Assembly (NCBI GenBank): GCA_030762175.1
Contig: CM060842.1
Span: 68,850,001-68,914,000 of the forward strand
Direction: 5' to 3'
DNA length: 64,000 bases
Source of the DNA: Metallyticus violacea
Taxonomy: Eukaryota > Arthropoda > Insecta > Mantodea > Metallyticidae
Shown: in pieces, positions 1 through 10,639 of the stretch
How positions within the stretch are numbered: the stretch's first letter is position 1
How the letters are laid out: every line of letters begins with the position of its first letter
Notes under the pieces: model-generated
What the model was told of the DNA's origin: nothing
The model's input: only the letters and a program-made list of their open reading frames with translations
Databases searched by the model: none
Position numbers and translations under genes: made by a program

Positions 1-349
1 ATTTTTAACATGCACAAGTATTTATATGAATAACAGACAGTAGTATAAGTAGGAATGCAATGGTCAAAAAGTTCAAAAATAGGATAAATCTCATTGCTAA
101 ACAGAGAATAGACTACAATACTGACATATTTGAAATTATATTTAATATGTTTTAAATATAAAATGAATTGACTGGGGCAGTTCTAAGTTGTGTGTAAATA
201 TACATATTTCTGTTTAAATAAATAAATTATAAACTTTGGACTTAATTGTATTTATATAATAATCCATTTAAAATATATCTTGAATTAAAACGGACTGTAG
301 AAGTTTGTTTAAAACCGATTTACAAGTATGAAAATGAAGCGTGAGGAAA
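1..349. other. AT-rich, nothing recognised
   Basis: No convincing open frame, repeat match or RNA gene is seen. It lies just 5' (in rRNA sense) of the 12S-like fragment, where a mitochondrial control region would be, but I see no motif that shows it is mitochondrial. Confidence 0.5.
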
Positions 350-575
350 ATATTTTTCCTAAAAATAACATTTTAATCTTATAATCAAAAACATATTAGA
401 TTATTAAATTGAAGATTTAAACTAGGATTAGATACCCTATTATTTTTAGTGTAAATAAATTAAACTTGAATATTAATAGCTAAGGCCTTGAAACTCAAAG
501 AATTTGGCGGTATTAAAGTCTAGTTAGAGGAATCTATTATGTAATCGATAGTCCGGAGTAAATTATTTATAAAGT
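350..575 (+). pseudogene. rrnS: NUMT: nuclear fragment of mitochondrial 12S rRNA
   Basis: The stretch from about 411 contains AAACTAGGATTAGATACCC, a universally conserved 12S rRNA block in insects. It is followed in the right order and spacing by the blocks that read as 'cttgaaactcaaagaatttggcggtatt', then 'agaggaatctattatgtaatcgat' with the usual AT-rich connector between. This is the 3' half of the small-subunit rRNA in sense orientation. Similarity becomes unconvincing after about 560-575, and the expected downstream parts of 12S, tRNA-Val and 16S are not seen. The surrounding sequence shows no mitochondrial protein genes, so a nuclear insertion is far more likely than true mitochondrial sequence. 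The left limit (about 350) is soft. Only the 400-560 core is certain. Confidence 0.85.
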
Positions 576-1549
576 CGCTTCTTCATGTTTTGTTGGCCCT
601 TGAATAACTTTTTTTTTTAATATTCATTATATTCGAAGTTGCATGTTGAGGGATTCTTTTTCTCTTTTGTGAGATTATTTCTATTGGAAGCTGGTTTAAA
701 TTTTTCGGTGATATAAATGAAACAGTTGCAAATATAATGTCGGTACGTATTTTAACTAGCTGTCAATTATTGATTTAGGGTCGGGGTCCCTGTGTGCCAT
801 AAAGATAATAAAGGTTTTGTCTTACAATAAGATGTTTATATTAATACTTTGCTCTAAATTTGTTATTTGGATGACTAATAATAAAACATTTTGTTACATC
901 TTCAAATCTTTTATAGGTGAATAATGAAGGGATAACAAATTATTTGTCGCTGATGAAGAACTTATGCAGTGTCTTGAGGTATATAATAGTGATTTTGAAG
1001 ATTTCGTCTTTCTGGAGGAATAAGAAGGAACATTCTTAGAAGAATTCGAAAATAAACCCATCGACGTTTCATCAAAATATAACAGAATAGTCGTCTGTCT
1101 AACGAGAAATCAGTATCTTCAAGAAACAAAGTGAATGACTGGTAGAGGGGAAGTAGATCCAGTAGAATCTTCATGTAGTTTTAATTGTTCTCCCTTTGTT
1201 TAAAGCATATCATATCAGTCGAGAGTATTTTGTGATAAAGGCCACGATTTCGGTAAGATAACATATCACAGATTAAGAGGGAAATACACCGAAATCAACA
1301 GATATCTTTATGCAGTAACACATTTTACAGAATAACTCCAGAAAGTATTAGATATGCACAGCAAAAAGGCATTGCAGGGAAAAAGAAAATTAAGCTTTTT
1401 CTAGTAATTAATTTAGTAATAGGTTGTCATGTTCTTCTTTCTCTAAGGAGCTATTGACATACCGAGCCGGACATGCGTGTTCCATATACATCATCAATAA
1501 TGGCAATTCAAAGATTTGGGAATATTCAAATATTTGCATTTTTTAAGTA
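576..1549. other. AT-rich, nothing recognised
   Basis: Short open frames only, none resembling a known family. The first part could be a highly diverged continuation of the 12S fragment, but I cannot support that by eye. Confidence 0.4.
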
Positions 1550-2333
1550 CACAGTGTAACAAAAGGTATGTCTAAACTTTGTGGAAGCATTCTTACATAT
1601 TACAGGACGAAAACACACATGAATAATGTATGGTATTGCTTCATTTCCTTGTTAGAACCTCTATTCTGTGCCATATACCAAAATGTTCAAAAATAGAACT
1701 GTGAGAAACAGAAAATCATATTAAATATTCAAAATGGCCTCATTTAGCGCGGATATACTCATCAACCCGCCGTTGCATGGACTTTCAGATGCGCCGATAA
1801 ATATCCCTGGAGTGTCTCGTATAGTCTGGCAACCTTGCAGAATACGAGCACGAAGACTCTCTACACCTTCGGCTAATCCAGAGATCATATGAGCATCTGC
1901 CCACTTCGGATTTAAATACCTAATCTATTCCCGGAATGAGGTATGTAAACACACAGAACTAACACTACGTGTTCGGTACTACGTTAAGCAATGAAGTTAG
2001 CAGCATAAAAATCGGATTACGTGGTATAGAACGACCACAACAACGGTGAACCTAGGAACTAAGAGTAATTTCAACAGCTCCATCCAATTTAACCAGCGGA
2101 AAGCGTACCTATTGTACGTATTAAGTAGCTGTTCTGTGGTGAGTTTATTGCCACAAGCAAGCTATGCTAGTATTCTAGCTTGTATATCACACCTTGTAAG
2201 CGGAGTTGTAGACAAAGGACTCTAACAAAGAAATAAAGCATTTCCGGACCCATGTTCATTTAACATAATTGAACCGTATATTTGCAAGGAATGTTTCCAC
2301 GAAGTTTTGACGTACCTTTTTTGTTACACCCTG
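1550..2333 (-). mobile_element. Short TIR DNA transposon, IS630/Tc1-like, TA duplication
   Basis: The left end reads CACAGTGTAACAAAA then GGTATGTCTAAACTTTGTGG. The right end, reverse complemented, reads CAGGGTGTAACAAAAAA then GGTACGTCAAAACTTCGTGG. That gives an imperfect terminal inverted repeat of about 45 bp. Both ends are bounded by TA (1548-1549 and 2334-2335), which is the IS630/Tc1/mariner target duplication. At about 784 bp it is too short to be autonomous. It holds only a C-terminal transposase remnant (see next entry) and what looks like 5' non-coding sequence, so it is an internally deleted derivative. Confidence 0.75.
1735..1860 (-). pseudogene. C-terminal remnant of HTH/DDE transposase
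   Basis: On the minus strand, over two frames, the sequence can be read as segments resembling SLRARILQGCQTIRDTPGIF and then SMQRRVDEYIRAK followed by GHFEYLI. This is the usual C-terminal tail (a helix, then an Arg-rich helix, then G-x-H-F-E-x-L) of the insect IS630-type transposases that begin with a DUF4817-type helix-turn-helix. A stop and at least one frameshift interrupt it, and the catalytic core is absent. It sits inside the TIR element at 1550-2333 and supports that element's assignment. Confidence 0.55.
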
Positions 2334-2335
2334 TA

Positions 2336-3155
2336 GAAGACATGGCCTCTAAAGTAAGGCCGTTGATGCATAACCTGAATAAGATTTTCCAGCCAGTACT
2401 AAGTGCTGCTAAAACACAACAAATGAACATATGGTGAAGTTAAAAATGTACCTCTTGAGCTCGAAGTTTAGAAAGAAAGACTTTTGCCTGTAATTGAACA
2501 GTTCCTAATTGAGGCTCGCCCATGCAGAACATATGATTTGTTTAAACTTTTAAGACATTTATTAGTAGGAAAAATCTATGATTAAGAAGAGGAGATTCCA
2601 TAGATTTTGAATATTTAAACATGAACATTAACAATTTTATTTTTCAGAGTCCCATAAGTGTTATATTATAAATGTTTCAAACATAGATGCTGATGTCAAG
2701 CTTTAAATTAGACCTCGCCGATTCTAATAACAATACAATGGAAAGCGCCATGGGCGACTCCAAAACTTTGGAGATGAATACAAGTCAGCCTTGGCATAAA
2801 TCCTCTGACAACAGTCCAATTACTCTTGTATGTCATTATAAGGCAGACATGAGGCATGTTTTATATTTTTTCTTTCTTTATTGTCTATTTCAGATGTCTC
2901 TCCTCCCAAAAACGTTGCTGTATCTCGGACAGTTTTTTATCTGCACGGCGCTTGCCTGCGATGTTATCCGCTTTTCTAAATGATCTGTTTGAGGCATTAA
3001 CTGCGAACGTCAGTCGTTTTGTAACAGGATTTTAAAAGTTACTAAAGGCTAACGGTTACATGAGAACCTCTTTCTTTAGCTGCACATTGGTTGTGTATTT
3101 AAGAATATTGTGAAAGAGACCACCAGTGACCTAAAACATGTAAGCCCCGCCTGAT
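2336..3155. other. No recognised feature
   Basis: It holds a 98-codon plus-strand frame at 2687-2983, rich in hydrophobic residues near its end. It has no family resemblance, so I treat it as a chance frame. Confidence 0.45.
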
Positions 3156-3159
3156 TTAT

Positions 3160-3290
3160 TTTGGTCTACTGCCATGCCTGCAGGTCAATTAGATACCCAC
3201 GTTCAATTCCAACGGCACAAGCTACCTAGGTTTTTCTCCCGAGTTGGCCTTCATTCTGCAATAACGATTGCCTGGAAACTTCAAGTGCAG
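3160..3290 (+). repeat. Possible tRNA-derived SINE fragment
   Basis: TGGTCTACTGC at about 3162 resembles a Pol III A box, and GTTCAATTCC at about 3201 resembles a B box at plausible spacing. A 3' body of unrelated sequence follows. No second copy is visible in the window and no target duplication was found, so this is tentative. Confidence 0.25.
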
Positions 3291-3299
3291 ATGGCTTTT

Positions 3300-4377
3300 C
3301 ATTAATTCATCCACATTGGCAAAATAGTCCTTAATAATAAGATCAAAATGTCTTTTTCCTCAACCTAAAGCTAGCGAATAAATTAGATCTTCTATTTTGC
3401 TAAAGATATTTAAAATATAAAAGAAAAAGTTAACCAATAAACAGTTCAAAAGCGAAAATATAACTAATAGAAAGCAAAAAAATCATGTTTTAACACAAAA
3501 GTATACCATTTAACTACAAAAACAAAATATTCATGTTACTAAAACCTGCAATACTTAGGCTATCTTGTTGGTTATTCATGTGGAGTTAAATCATGGTTAA
3601 TTGAATACTGTAAAAGCTTTAATTATTTGCAAGTGAAATACTATGTATCTTTCACGATCTTTGGATGAAATGTCTCTAATGTTTACTTATTAAACAAATG
3701 TCTATATTTGAGCACAATTGCCAAATAATGTTTATTAATATTTGTCCTTTAGTAATATTAACATTAGTATTACCTATGTCCTATTTGTTTCTGCACAAAT
3801 AAATATGTAACTAATGAAAGTCTCATTAACTGTGCTCATTATTTTTTAATTCGCGTGCACCAAAGCAATTAAAAATGTTGATATTATTCCTGAACTGACA
3901 ATAAATAAACTAACGTGCAATTATGTGAAATGCCTAATGGTGAACTACATTTTAAGTGCTTCCATGTCTGAAGTTAAATATACTAATTTCATTCACAATT
4001 CCTTATTCCAGTAGTTTTCTCTGTTTATTTTGATGTTTTTGCCTCGAACATATGTAGACGAAATATTTAGAATATACCAATAAAAATTAAGGTTCATTAA
4101 CCAGAATAATTGAATATGAATCACTAACGAAACGAATGTTCATACAGTTTAAGATCAGTCTATGAATAACGGAAAAGTAAAATTTTATGCTTTCTCTACA
4201 TTATCATAGAAATGTAAACATTTTAAAGAAATAACGTTAGATGCTGCTAATACCAGTATTCTTGATGTATATCCATCAACAAGCGCTTCAAAGTTGTTTA
4301 TCTTTTTATGTAAATTTTTCCTTGCTGGTTTAATTACAATATACATCTAAATAATGAAACAAAATTTTGAATTTTAA
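3300..4377. other. AT-rich, nothing recognised
   Basis: No open frame, repeat family or structured motif that I can name. Confidence 0.5.
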
Positions 4378-5011
4378 CCAATCACAGCTCGATATTGCAT
4401 TGACATTATCGTAGTTTTATCAAATTCCTTTACCGCACGAAATGCATTTGTTTTCTGGTCAGTGTAGCGAGTTCTATACCCCCGCTATAATTTCTGAGCA
4501 TGCACACTGACTATTTTTCTGCGTTTTCAATAATTGTACCTTTAACTAACTTAATATGTGTTCATTCAAATAATTGTTTGTGCATATTCAGTCAAAAAGG
4601 CTGAAGTCATTATAAAGTATGTAAAAATATCTGCCTAAGCAGTCACAATTTAAATAAGTACTTTGTTCAGAATGCTAAACTGTTATCTCGGTTTTGTTTT
4701 TCTCTGTTAGTAATAGCAAATCGAACGGTGGCGATTATAATAGTTGACTTTAGTCTCACGTTTTCTGAATAGATAGATATTCATATTTAAGCACAACATT
4801 TTATATAACAGTTTATACTTTTGCGGGAATTTCAAATGTATATATGTATAACTTTAATTCTTATTATATACATGAAATAATCCTAAACCTGTATTTCGCT
4901 CTTCTCACTTGGCATTAATAACAATCGACAGTACATTAATTACACTTTGGAAGTCAAGTTTGGGAACATAAATTTAAACTCTTATTTTATTCGTGAAATA
5001 CTCATAATAAA
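4378..5011 (+). repeat. Long dispersed repeat, copy 1
   Basis: The segment is colinear with 60611-61142 and again with about 61895-61952. Shared landmarks in order: CCAATCACAGC, a block ending in tgcatttgt and tggtcagt, a block around cgaacg then gcgatt then aatagt, then 'gaaataatcctaaa' and 'gctcttctc', and finally 'cttattttatt' and 'gaaata'. No coding sequence is recognised, and I found no TIR or LTR boundary. The CCAAT box near the start could be promoter sequence of a retroelement LTR or UTR, but that is inference. Confidence 0.65.
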
Positions 5012-5670
5012 TATCACTCACTAAGTTCGGGCATTTACCGGCAATCTCGGACCCTCTCGTGATATTACTTGTGATAATAATGTTACCAATTCTGTTGTGT
5101 TTTTTGATTATACAATAATTCATCATTATGTTATATAAGCATAATTACTTTCGTTTTATTACATTCTGCAGTATAATAATAATAACAATAATAATAATTT
5201 AAAAATAACGTTAATTTTCAACGAATAATTCAATAAAGTTATTTAAAAGTATAACAAAATGTATTAAAATGTTATTACATTTATTTTCATCCTAAAATAA
5301 GCATATACAAATTATTTGCAACACATTCAACTCTAATATTGAAACTAAATAAGTTATATAATATTTTTACAGTAGCTCAAAGGCATTTTTGTAAAATAAA
5401 ATGGATTTGCAGGATAACACCTCAACATGGTCGTAAAATATACATGAAATTGTAGATATGAAAGTCATTTTCAGTTTGTCTTCCCCCCCACTATAAAGTA
5501 GGGTTGATGAAATTGCTTGCTTTTGGATGGATGCTGCTCTCATATCTATATAGTTTTGAAAAGCAAAATATGATATTTTGTAAGTTGCTAGATATAAAAA
5601 TACTAGTATTACTATCATCACTTTGCGGTACCCCGGTAGAGGCACAATTGGGGTCGCAGAGGAAATAATT
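5012..5670. other. AT-rich with a short AAT-rich tract
   Basis: Contains an (AAT/AAC)n-like tract near 5171-5200. Short minus-strand frames at 5367-5766 have no family resemblance. Confidence 0.45.
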
Positions 5671-5675
5671 GTTTG

Positions 5676-5688
5676 GTTGCCTAGCAAC
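5676..5688 (+). promoter_or_regulatory. RFX X-box-like palindrome
   Basis: GTTGCCTAGCAAC fits the RFX X-box consensus (RYYRYY, 1-3 bases, RRNRAC) with a one-base spacer, and both half-sites are strong (GTTGCC and AGCAAC). X-boxes of this type lie within a few hundred bases upstream of ciliary genes in animals. This one is 170 bp upstream of the ATG of the 83-codon frame at 5859. The degenerate consensus is common by chance. The near-perfect form is much rarer. Confidence 0.4.
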
Positions 5689-5844
5689 TATCGCTTCAGT
5701 TCTCAGAGCTGACTCTTTAACATTAAGATAGAAACGCTTCGAACTCAATTCGCAAACGTAAAACATCCTTCTGAAAACCTAATTATCTTGCTGCGGTAAA
5801 GTACAGAGAGTGGGAAATAAAATAAAACAAAACGAAAGCCATAC

Positions 5845-5862
5845 ATGTGCCTGCACGAATGA
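5845..5862 (+). promoter_or_regulatory. Five-codon uORF overlapping the next ATG
   Basis: ATG at 5845 opens a five-codon frame whose TGA stop (5860-5862) overlaps the ATG at 5859-5861 as ATGA. If this locus is transcribed, the overlap could allow termination-reinitiation. This holds only if the downstream frame is real. Confidence 0.25.
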
Positions 5863-6110
5863 AATCCTTGTATAAGGTTGGCAATGCGTACTGCACGTTT
5901 ATGCGTGGTGGGCTTATTGTTTTGAGCGCCTGGGTGGGCTGCAAGCTTGCCAACAAAATACGAGCCTTTCAGAACCTAGCTTCCTATCACCGGAACGGGC
6001 TTGATTTATCGCATTACAAGGAACGTTTATACGTATGGCTCGGATTTACAAGTTTTGTTTGTGGTACGTATAAAGTAGTGTGCTTTGCTATGTATAGGAA
6101 GAAAGACTAA
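5859..6110 (+). CDS. Candidate 83-aa protein with two membrane segments
   Basis: I do not recognise the family. The ATG-to-TAA frame of 83 codons is intact and visibly less AT-rich than its surroundings. Residues about 12-32 (around FMRGGLIVLSAWVGCKLA) and 58-80 (around LYVWLGFTSFVCGTYKVVCF) are hydrophobic and could form a two-segment hairpin, with a basic, polar linker (NKIRAFQNLASYHRNG). The C-terminus is RKKD, compatible with a [K/R]-K-x-x ER-retrieval signal. An in-frame GTG at 5847 also precedes, but a eukaryotic start would be the ATG at 5859. An X-box-like site lies 170 bp upstream. No splice sites or poly(A) signal were identified, and a transposon begins about 200 bp downstream. It may be a single-exon gene, a retrocopy, or a chance frame. 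Confidence 0.35.
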   Translation: MKSLYKVGNAYCTFMRGGLIVLSAWVGCKLANKIRAFQNLASYHRNGLDLSHYKERLYVWLGFTSFVCGTYKVVCFAMYRKKD

Positions 6111-6317
6111 GGAGAAGAAAGGGCACCACATAAATTTAAAGACTGAAACAATGCGCTGCTATAGCAAAAGAACAAAACTCCAGGAAGTGCTTCTTTACCC
6201 CAATTTCTTTGCTGTCCCAGTTATTCCAAAATCAATATTGGCTGCGTCTTATTCTTATTTATCTATTCGGAAAGGGAATTAGTGTAGATTTGCGTTATCG
6301 CTTCCAGTAACCTGCTT

Positions 6318-6900
6318 TAAGGTGCAGTGCCTAACCAGAAAAAGGTTGATAAAGAGCCGTGCAAGTTAGTATTTATATTTGTACTGAAAGAATGAAATTA
6401 TACTGTATTTAAAACTGATAACAATACTTGTTAATCTGTGTTATAAGAGATGTTGAAAATGATGCCCCTCAGAGGCAATACATTGTCGGAATCTGCATAG
6501 GAAATTCTTGTATTTCATCTAACTTTTCTTCCCTAAGAACACGGCGGTTCAGAACATTTTCCTTAGTCATTGGGGGCTCCCGTCTTTTGTAAATTTTTAA
6601 CTCAGTTTCTCTACCTGAAACACGATTGTCAGCACATCTTCTTGAGAATAATCTCTTACCTTTTCTCTGCAAGAATACGCTTTCACATATGTATGGTACA
6701 TAAAAACCCGTTCTTCTACATTATATTGATGACTGGCATAACAAAGGATAATCAGCACACAATTTACACACAATGAACGCACCTACCAACATACGAACGA
6801 ATAGCTACTTGCTGGCAAAGCCTCCCTGAAACTAACTACAAACTGCTACCTGTACATGCAGTATACGGCCTTGACGACTGACTTGTCTCAGTATGAAGCC
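6318..6900 (-). mobile_element. Internally deleted DUF4817-type transposon, copy A
   Basis: The minus strand encodes, in one frame, a DUF4817-type helix-turn-helix start (YNVEERVFMYHTYVKAYS, about 6722-6670), and in another frame RRVLREEKLDEIQEF (about 6550-6505). These correspond to the beginning of the insect IS630/Tc1-like transposases that read 'Y-t-x-E-q-R-x-F-x-Y-x-x-Y' and 'RVLTEEKL'. The DDE catalytic domain is absent. The whole segment, including about 120 bp of upstream non-coding sequence (atactgag, then gtcagtcg, then catgtacagg in minus sense) and the 3' tail, matches the plus strand at 53745-54275. The two are therefore copies of one deletion derivative. No TIRs were resolved at the limits. 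Confidence 0.7.
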
Positions 6901-9900
6901 GCGCGCAAATAATTTCGCTGTTGACGTATCCTAAATTCACGTCATGCTTATGCTGGTTTCCGAAGAAATTATTATACCTCTAGTTATCAAACACCTCTCA
7001 TAATGAAAAAGAAGAAAGTAACGAGCCATATGAATATAAAATGAACCATCAACGTTTCAATGCAACATGGTTACGAAATATTTCTATTAAATCTGAGGTC
7101 ATATTTTGTTCTCTGTTAATCAGAAATGTAGGATAAATAGGTATTTACTTTTGTGCATAAATGAAGTGTGAGATAGGTGATGGAGGTGAATTTCCGTGGA
7201 ACTGGAATGAGATAGCATATGGAAAAACGATGTTAGATCGAATTGTTAATAGTAAGGCTACTTTGTTAAACCTACAAAACTTCCAAAAGCTAGAGAATTT
7301 ACTACAATCAACGTAAACCAGCAGAAAATAAACTCTCCGAACTAAAATACGATTGTATTGTACTTATTTTGTGGCATAATTTTAGGTAGAAACGGTTTTT
7401 GTTGTGCGCACTCTGAAATATTTAGTTGTAAATATGTTGTGTATTTTCATTACATGTTATTGTATGGCTAGTACGTTGCGTAGACCTGATGGATAGCCGC
7501 AGGCCTTCCTCCCCACGTTCCCTCATGCAATTAACTGCTCAATAAATAACACAACCGCAGACAGAGTGAATGATCGCTGCACGCCTGCTCGATAGTAAAT
7601 GCATTAATGTATAGAAATATATGGAAAGTATAGAAAAGGCCTTGACGGCAGATGGACGCTTTGCACGCTTTTCGGAAAGTAAATGAGGCAATTAACGGTT
7701 TTAGCGGAGCGGGACAGACGTAACGCGGTATTAATGTTTCCTGCATCCAACGGATTGACTTGTTTTTGGTGTAGCTTCTGTGCGGATACTGCCGGCTGCC
7801 CACTGTGTTTGTGCACCGTTCTTTTTTCTGTCTTTTTGTTCCAGTGTCGTGACAAATGGACATATCGGTGACAAAGGGATGGCAAACTCAACATGAAAGG
7901 TATAACAAGACCGGGGTAAATACATCCCAATATTTGTTTTATGTGTGATATCCTGTTGACAAACAGGTTGCAACAATTTTTTCCGGTATATTTCTAATGC
8001 ATATCAATTCGGTTGTTTTAGTTCTAATCAGATAGGTGTGCATTCACAAAATATGCATATATTTAATTAAATGTACATCTCCAAAACCACTAATACTAAA
8101 CATGACACTCTCAGTTGTTTACTGGGCATTTAGTTGGATATCTTCATCCATTTTTAGGTTTTGATTTGTTAACTAATTTTTTCACTTTTCAATTATATTG
8201 AATTGCGACATTATGCTCGTATCTCTAAATATATGCAATTTAGCGAGGATTTAAATAAAGTATGTAATATTAAAAACACATCAGCTTAGAGACATAAAAC
8301 ACTTAAACAATGAACATTAGAAATACAATTATTACTAGGAACTGTTCTAGTTTATAAACTTTACGTCTTATTTAATATTTCATGATTAGCTTTAATTTTG
8401 ATATTCATATATCCATTTGATGTTTCTACAAATATAAATAAACATTTTAAATACATATTGGACAATACCATTAAGCTATTTTTAAATACTGCATATTTTC
8501 TAAAATATAATTCATTTAAAAGTGTTGTCATTAAATGATTAAGTATTAAAGCGACCATACATATATATTTTATATTAGGTGTAAACAACACATATATTCC
8601 ATAAATTATATTTATATTTCTAAAATTGCCAAATTTAATTTAATTTTATAAAATACCAATCATTTTTTTAAAATTTATAGTTTAGGGTTTTTATGCCCGA
8701 TATAAACTTCTAATTTTTTTAAGGGCTACAACCATTTAGTTTAATGCTCAGAATCACTTGAGTTCTTTTTTAGTATTTTCTTCACTTAAATTCTGGAATT
8801 TATCGCTTTTTTCAAGAATGATAAAAATAATTCTAACTGAAGCATAGAACATTCTTTTCTAATATCCTGGTCAAAGTAGATAATATTTCTCGGTAAGGTT
8901 AATTCAAATTATTTTTATGGCATAAAAAGGGATTTACAAAACAAGAAAGTAGCTAATTACAAATTAATGGATTTAAAAAAATCTAGATACCAAACAACTG
9001 AATAAAGTTTAAAACTAGGGTAGACAGGAATCAAAGACCGCCAAAATTTCGTCCAGAAAATGTTATCAACAGTTAGTTGTTTAAACAATTTTGGATTTAT
9101 AACCAATAAATATTTTGCCTCTATTCTCTGTCCACATATTTTCAAATTTAGCCACTTACATGTTCCAACTATATTTAAATTTTTATGCAGCATATAAAAG
9201 CGAAATCATGTCTATCTCATTATGGAGAGAAAATTAGGTATCTGTCTTTTCACAGAAATTCTTATTGCTTTTGTCGCTTTTTGTTTCATCTTCCCTTTCG
9301 CCTCTTTCCTGCATACCCTAGATCATTATCTCTTTCATTTCTTTTACTAAGAACTTATTTTATTCCTTCCTTGTTTTATGTGGCCGGTTTTCCTTTCTTC
9401 TGCACTTCCCTTTCCTTTTACTGATGTTGGAAATACTGCAGAATTCTTTATTCATGCAAAATAATAATGTCTGTCTCAGTGTGTGCCTAATATCGGCTAA
9501 GATAATAGCAGATCACCACGAACTGTATTGTCGGAACGAGGTATTATAGTACAAAAAACAGTAATTTCCACACTTGTTCTCATGGAAAGATGTAGCAGAA
9601 AGAAAGCATTTGTCTATATATCTTGAAAACTAGTAGTTTTTCAAATAGAATGATTACTAACTTGGATATTAAAGTATTTTGTAACAATACACAGATATTA
9701 AATTGAAAATAAAAAAAAAATTGAAAGTAATATAAGGCTAACATTTTTAAATTGAAACACTTTGTTAGATCTAAGATTTTTCTACAGCAACGGTAACGAA
9801 ATTGGAAACTACACATAAAAGAATGTTTTCCTATAGAAAAATAAACAAACTATTTTAAACACATGGGCTTTTAAACACAGAAGGTTATACGTTTGAAAAT

Positions 9901-9937
9901 TATCATAAATAAGCCTCAATATTTTGCACTAAGCAGT
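6901..9937. other. No recognised feature
   Basis: About 3 kb with small open frames only. Segment 7500-7930 is less AT-rich and has overlapping 60-110 codon frames on both strands, none with family resemblance. The rest is AT-rich with nothing I can name. Confidence 0.45.
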
Positions 9938-9980
9938 ATGATGATGATGATGATGATGATGATGATAATGATGATGATAA
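9938..9980 (+). repeat. (ATG)n microsatellite
   Basis: At least nine tandem ATG units with one interruption (ataatg). It lies about 350 bp on the 3' side of the minus-strand LINE remnant at 10325-10460, so it might be the microsatellite tail of that LINE, but the link is not proven. Confidence 0.9.
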
Positions 9981-10324
9981 GTAATGTACTTTATTGCAGC
10001 AGTTTTAAAATACACATAAATAAATACACCAGTCGCATGGACCTTACAGTCGTACATGCTGATATCCTTTTAACAATAGAAATATACATACATATACACA
10101 AACTTTATATACTTACATCACACGTTTTCTATGAGTAATTTTATATACAAATATACAAAAATGAATAGGACCCTTACTCTTGAGCCCCCTTCCAAGTACT
10201 CCCTAACTCCATTCCCCTCTTCTCTATAGCCATTAACCTTCTTTGTCGGGTCTTCGCTAGAAATATTCCCTAATTGTGTATCTCGCATGCACTAGCACTT
10301 CCTAGCAGACGTTCAAACTTCTAT

Positions 10325-10460
10325 TGGAATTCAGAAATTGCGGCGATAAATGCTCGCTTCTTAAAACCTCCGTTTTCCTGCATTCAACAAGAATATGCCT
10401 CCAGGTATCACTTTCTTTACACATTGAGCAAATTCTTTCTCCGAGTATTAACTGTTACAC
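10325..10460 (-). pseudogene. LINE 3' remnant with CCHC-like knuckle
   Basis: The minus strand reads an uninterrupted ILGERICSMCKESDTWRHI followed by LVECRKTEVLRSEHLS. The pattern C-x2-C-x7-H-x4-C is the zinc-binding knuckle found near the C-terminus of ORF2 in several insect non-LTR retrotransposon lineages. The same spacing appears in the LINE at 14190-14950. The upstream minus-strand sequence (10460-10640) is open only in patches, and no reverse transcriptase motif is visible, so this is a 5'-truncated decayed copy. Confidence 0.55.
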
Positions 10461-10639
10461 TAAGTATATTGACAGTTGGTATTCCAATGACAAGAATAAA
10501 TATCTAAATAACTTACTCGACACTTTAATTAGAAATTATTGCAAATCAAGAGATATCAGTAGTTTTTATATACAATATATAAAATCCAAGCATCATTATT
10601 TCCATCAGAAATGTAATATTTTTAAGGTTGTTGGATAAA

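Noticed and set aside
2687..2983. 98-codon frame as a small membrane protein gene
   Set aside because: One hydrophobic stretch only, no recognisable start context, and no family resemblance.
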